A stretch of 64,000 nt of DNA from Dugong dugon (Eukaryota > Chordata > Mammalia > Sirenia > Dugongidae), in contig CM057477.1 in NCBI GenBank assembly GCA_030035585.1, forward strand, positions 56,711,447 through 56,775,446, written 5' to 3'. The notes under the pieces are model-generated. The model was not told the origin of the DNA and made no database searches. It saw only the letters and a program-made list of their open reading frames with translations. Position 1 is the stretch's first letter, and each line of letters starts with the position of its first letter. Shown piece after piece: positions 60,108-64,000 of the stretch. Made by a program: the position numbers and the translations under genes.

Positions 60108-61626
60108 AGAAATGCTCACAATCATTAGCCATTAGAAAAATGCAGATCAAAACTACAATAAGATATCTTCTCACCTCAACAAGGCTAGCATTAATCCAAA
60201 AAACACAAAATAATAAATGCTGGAGAGGTTGTGGAAAGACTGGAACACTTCTACACTGTTGGTGGGAATGTAAAATGGTACAACCACTTTGGAAATCAAT
60301 TTGGTTCTTCCTTAAAAAGCTAGAAATAGAAGTACCATATGATCCAACTATCCTACTCCTTGGAATATATCCTAGAGAAATAAGAGCCATCACACAAATA
60401 GATATATGCACACCCATGTTCATTGCAGCTCTGTTCACAATAGCAAAAAGATGGAAACAACCTACGTGCCCATCAGTGGATGAATGGATAAACAGATTAT
60501 GATATATCCACACAATGGAATACTACGCAATGATAAAGAACAATGATGAAGCCGTGAAACATCATATAACATGGAGGAAGCTGGAACTTAGTATGCTGAG
60601 TGAATTTAGTCAGTTACAGAAGGACAAATCTTGCATAAGACCATTATTATAAGAACTCAAGAAAAGGTTTAAACACAGAAGAAAACATTCTTTGATGGTT
60701 ACGAGGGTGGGGAGGGAGGGTGAGTGTTATTTACTAACTAGATAGTAGAGAAGAATTATCTTAGGTGAAGGGAAGGACAGCACACACTACAGGGGAAGTC
60801 AGCACAACTGGACTAAATCAAAGATAACAAGTTTCCTGAATACTATCAAACACTTTGAGGGACAGAGTAGCAGGTGTAGGGGTCTGGGGACCCTGCTTTC
60901 AGGGGACGTCTAGGTCAACTGGCCTAACTAAGCTTATTAAGAAAATGTTTTGCATCCTACTTTGATGAGTGGCATCCGAGGTCTTAAAAGCTTACAAGTG
61001 GCCATCTAAGATGCATCAATTGGTCCCAACTACCTGGAGTAAAGGAGAATGAAGAACACTAAAGACACAAGGAAAGTATTAGCCCAATAGACAGAAAGGG
61101 CCACATAATCCAGAGACTTCATCAGCCTGATACCAGAAGAACTAGATTGTGCTTGGCTACCACAAGTGACCATCCTGACAGAGAACACAACAGAGAGTCC
61201 CTGATGGAGCAGGAGAAAGGTGGGGGGCAAAAAACTCAAATTCTGGTAAGAAGACCTGACTTAATGGTCTGACTGACACTGGAGGAACCCTGGAAAGCAT
61301 GGCCCCCGGATTCTCTTTCAGCCCAGAACTAAAACAATTTTCAAGGCCAACTCTTTAGACAGGGATTGGACTGGACTGTGGGACATAAAGTGATACTCAC
61401 GAGGAGTGTGCCTCTTAGCTCAAGTAGATACAAGAGACTAAACGGGCAGCTTATGTCCGGAGGTGAGATGGGAAGGCAGAGAGATTAGGAGCTGGTTGAA
61501 TGGACATGAGGAATCAGGGGTGGAAAGGAGGAGAGTGCTGTCACAGTATGGAGAGAGCAATTAGAGTCACATAACAATGTATGTATAAATTTTTGTATGG
61601 GAAAAAATTTTAAAAAATAAAAATAA
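60108..61626 (+). mobile_element. Second L1, ORF2 C-terminus and 3' UTR
   Basis: The segment starts in ORF2 ('gaaatgctcacaatcattag') and carries the ORF2 end (to about 60650) and a complete 3' UTR. It ends in an A-rich tail ('aaaaaattttaaaaaataaa'). Its 3' UTR matches the antisense copy at 35243-36475. Together with the 5' UTR at 58902 it forms one inserted unit with its middle missing. Confidence 0.9.
60140..60650 (+). pseudogene. L1 ORF2 C-terminal fragment
   Basis: A frame open from 60140 to 60502 encodes the ORF2p C-terminus. It contains the cysteine-rich motif CX3CX7HX4C ('[18 protein letters not shown]') intact, and '[20 protein letters not shown]'. A stop at 60500-60502 ('TGA' after 'INRL', where Trp is expected) truncates it. 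The remaining residues lie beyond to about 60650. Upstream catalytic domains are absent. The 265-codon antisense frame 59716-60513 is a shadow. Confidence 0.88.
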
Positions 61627-61642
61627 AAAGGAAAATGTCCTA

Positions 61643-62321
61643 CATTATACTTTTGTGAGTAGTGTCTGGGGTCTTAAAAACCTGTGAGCGGCCATCTAAC
61701 ATACTCCACTGGTCTCACCCCTTCAGGAGCAAGGGAGAATGAAGAGGACTATAGATACATGAGAAAGATTATTCCAAAGAGCTAATAGAACACAACTACC
61801 ACAGCCTCCACCAGACTGAGTCCAGTACAACTAGATGGTGCCCAGCTACCATCACTGACTGCTTTGCCTGGGATCACAATAGAGGGTCCTGACAGAGCTG
61901 GAGAAAAATGCAGAACAAAATTCTAACTCACAAAAAAAGTCCATGCTTACTGGACTGACGGAGACTGGAGAAACCCTGAGAGTATGGCCCCCAGACTACT
62001 TTTTAGCTCAGTAATGAAGTTACTCTTGAGGTTCACCCTTCATCCAAAGATTAGACAGGCCCATGAAACCAAAGGAGACTAAAGTGGCCCACCAGCCCAG
62101 GGGCAAGGACTAGAAGGCAGGAGGGGAATGGAAAGCTGGTCATGGGGAACACAAGGTCGAGAAGGGAGAACGTTGATATATCTTGGGGTTTTTAACCAAT
62201 GTTATAAAACAATATGTGTACTCACTGTTTAATGAGAAGCTAGTTTGTTCTGTAAACCTTCATCTAAACTACAATAATAAAGTAAGATAAAATAAAAACG
62301 TTTAATCTGGGGAAAAAAAAA
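61643..62321 (+). mobile_element. First L1, remaining 3' UTR
   Basis: The 3' UTR of the first L1 resumes here ('gtgagtagtgtctggggtct', 'ctgagagtatggcccccaga') and ends 'cttcatctaaactacaataa' plus an A-rich tail at about 62275-62321. It parallels 33874-34191, another L1 3' end of the same type. Confidence 0.9.
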
Positions 62322-62700
62322 GAAATTAGTATATGCCAGATTGGAGCTCTGGTGGCTCAGTTGTTAAGAGCTATGACTGTGAACCAAAAGGTGGACAGTT
62401 TGAATCCACCAGCCCCTTCTTGGAAACCAAGGAGAAACTTGGGGCTGCTCTACTCTGTCCTATAGGGTCGCTATGAGTCGCAATTGACTCCATGGCAACG
62501 GGTTTTGTTTTGTTTTGGCCAGAAAGTATGATAAGTGCTAGAGATAAAAGGTGAACAAGACATATCCCTGCCCTACGGGTCATATAACATAATGCAGAAG
62601 AAAGTTTCTAAACAAGCAATAACATAAATGATTATATAATTTCATTTGTGAAAAGTACTATGAAGAAAGTACACTTTTCAGTTGGACAGCTGCAGGTGAA
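62322..62700 (-). mobile_element. L2 relic, right of the L1 insertion, split by a SINE
   Basis: After the L1, 'ttagtatatgccaga' and, beyond the SINE, 'aagtgctagagataaaaggt' then 'gaacaagacatatccctgcc' continue the antisense L2 that began at 52250. The join restores the usual L2 order, so the L1 lies within one L2 copy. Confidence 0.75.
62343..62518 (+). mobile_element. tRNA-derived SINE, GGTTT tail
   Basis: The copy begins 'ggagctctggtggctcagtt', contains 'gtgaaccaaaaggtggacag' and 'cagtttgaatccaccagccc', and ends 'ccatggcaacgggttttgtt'. The flanks share 'gccaga' (left 62335-62341 region, right after 62518). Confidence 0.93.
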
Positions 62701-62883
62701 AATAAAGATAGGTAGATTTAGTCAATTAACATCTCCTCACACACCAAAATCTCCTTTGTCTAACATCTAGCAATGCTTATGCTCATCTACAGTTGCATTT
62801 ATTTATATATTTTACTAAAATATACATTTTTAAAGAATTTTGAAGGCCCAAGATGATAGCATTTGGATATTATATATATTACA
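62701..62883. other. Short unique AT-rich spacer
   Basis: Between the L2 relic and the RTE nothing is recognised. Confidence 0.5.
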
Positions 62884-63083
62884 TCCACCAGGCATCTGTC
62901 AAGTTGTCCTACTGTGGTGCCTTGTGTGTTGTTGTGACACTGGAAGCTTTGCCACTGGTATTTCAAATACCAGCAGGGTCACCCTTGGTGGACAGGTTTC
63001 AGTAAGATATTCCAGACTAAGACAGACTAGGAAGAAGGACTTGGCAGTCTACTTTGAAAAAAAATTTAGCCAGTGAAAACCTT

Positions 63084-63251
63084 ATGAATAGCAGCAGAAC
63101 ATTGTCTGATATAGTGCCAGCACATGAGCCCCTCAGGTCAAAAAGCACTCAAAACATGACTGGGGAAGAGCTTTCTCCTCAAAGTAGATTTGACCTTAAT
63201 GACCTGGATGGAATCAAGCTTTCGGTACCTTCATTTGCTGATGTGGCATGA
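63084..63251 (+). CDS. Small upstream ORF of RTE (55 codons), possible ORF1
   Basis: The frame starts at ATG ('atgaatagcagcagaaca') and runs 55 codons to TGA, ending FADVA. Against the copy at 12091-12258 it has the same length, no indel, and shared residues MNS, LSD, EEL, PQSR, LND, KLS and ADVA. The frame stays open upstream for 10 more codons, to 63054, without another ATG. It ends six bases before the endonuclease ATG, the same spacing as in the other copy. Confidence 0.5.
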   Translation: MNSSRTLSDIVPAHEPLRSKSTQNMTGEELSPQSRFDLNDLDGIKLSVPSFADVA

Positions 63252-63257
63252 CTCAAA

Positions 63258-64000
63258 ATGAGAAGAAACAGCTGCAAACATTCATTAATAATCAGAACAA
63301 GGACTGTAAGAAGTATGAATCTAGGAAAATTGGAAGTCATCAAAAATGAAATGGAACACATAAACATTGATATCTTAGGCATTAGTGAGCTGAAATGGAC
63401 TGGTATTGGTCATTTTGAATCAGAAAATCTTATGGTCTACTATGCTAGGAATAAGAAATTGGAGAGGAACGAGGTAGCATTCATGGCTGAAAAGAACATA
63501 TCAAGATCAAACCTGAAGAACAACCCTGTCACTGATAGGATAATATCCATATGCCTACAAGGAAGACCAACCAGGTAATATGATTATTATTCAAATTTAT
63601 GCACCAATCACTAATGCCAAAGATAAGAAAGTGAATATTTTTACCAACTTCTGCAGTCTGAAATTGATCAAACATGCAATCAAGATGCATTGATAACTAC
63701 TTGTGATTGAAATGGGAAAGTTGAAAATGAAGACGGGTTGGTAGTTGGAAAATATGGCCGTGGTGATAGAAACGATGCCGGAGATTGCATGATAGAATTT
63801 TCAAAACCAATGACTTCTTCACACTAAATGTTTTTTTTCAACAACATAAACGGTGACTATACACATGGACCTCACCAGATGGAAAACATAGGAATCAAAT
63901 AGACTCCATTTGTGGAAAGAGACAATGGAAAATCTCAATGTCATGAGTCAGAACAAGGCCAGGGGCTGACTGTGGAATGGATGATCAATTGCTTACATGC
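63258..64000 (+). pseudogene. RTE endonuclease ORF, 5' part, broken
   Basis: The frame is open from the ATG at 63258 to 63578 and shows the endonuclease N-terminus with 'MNLGKLEVIKNEMEHINIDI' and 'ILGISELKWTGIGHFES', where the Glu is the expected catalytic residue. It then shifts frame at about 63570. Continuing sequence in other frames matches the other copy. It is incomplete at the window edge. Confidence 0.88.

Larger units (their letters stand above)
62884..64000 (+). mobile_element. RTE (BovB-like) element, 5' third, cut by the window edge
   Basis: The copy begins 'tccaccaggcatctgtcaag' and keeps the full 5' leader ('ccagactaagacagactagg'), the small upstream ORF and the start of the endonuclease ORF. 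It then continues in broken frames to the window end, aligning with copy 11947 up to about 13000. The rest lies outside the window. Confidence 0.9.

Noticed and set aside
59716-60513. 265-codon open frame on the minus strand
   Set aside because: It is the antisense of the LTR fragment and of the L1 ORF2 C-terminus, which explains the sequence fully.
1-64000. tRNA genes, CRISPR arrays, bacterial operons
   Set aside because: tRNA-like matches are all SINE heads with decayed boxes and SINE bodies. No direct-repeat/spacer array or prokaryotic gene organisation is present.

Overview
This window is non-coding mammalian nuclear DNA, most likely from an afrotherian and probably an elephant. It is AT-rich and carries no intact cellular gene. 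Three things point to Afrotheria. There are about twenty copies of a tRNA-derived SINE with the core 'gctgctaaccaaaaggt' and a B-box-like 'ggttcgaatcc'. There are several copies of a BovB-like RTE non-LTR retrotransposon whose 3' end ('...taacaacaacaac') is shared with some of the SINEs. There are also relatively young L1 elements with their own type of 3' UTR. The taxon call comes from knowledge of these repeat families, not from a database search.

Layout. 1-10 kb: unique AT-rich DNA with a SINE (1057), two internally deleted RTE derivatives (1421, 3245), a MaLR LTR split by a SINE (5442-6101) and an L2 relic (9546). 10-15.1 kb: back-to-back SINEs, then a nearly full-length dead RTE (11947-15100). 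15-21 kb: MIR, two MaLR LTRs, a HAL1-like relic, L2, and an RTE 3' end split by an LTR with a perfect 5-bp target duplication (20184-20677). 21-32 kb: unique DNA with scattered SINEs, one SINE nested in another (22484-22909), a MaLR LTR (24742) and a possible small exon on the minus strand (23502-23545). 32.4-34.9 kb: a 5'-truncated RTE split by an L1 3' end. 34.9-38.7 kb: ancient antisense L1 5'-region relics, interrupted by a young antisense L1 3' end and a SINE. 38.7-50 kb: mostly unique DNA with an MLT1-type LTR, SINEs, a small hAT-like element and a MIR. 50.9-52.3 kb: two L2 relics and a MER20. 52.3-62.3 kb: a near full-length dead L1 inserted in an L2, itself carrying an LTR and a second, chimeric L1. 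62.9-64 kb: the 5' third of another RTE, cut by the window edge.

How the parts relate: the window is a layered record of retrotransposition. L2 and MIR are the oldest layer, then ancient L1 and MaLR LTRs, then RTE with its dependent SINEs, and finally young L1 and SINE insertions. Many steps are supported by target-site duplications visible in the sequence. The strongest observations are a 55-codon ORF kept open in two dead RTE copies six bases before the endonuclease ORF, and the chimeric L1-LTR-L1 insertion at 58.9-61.6 kb. No RNA gene, CRISPR array or complete host gene is visible.
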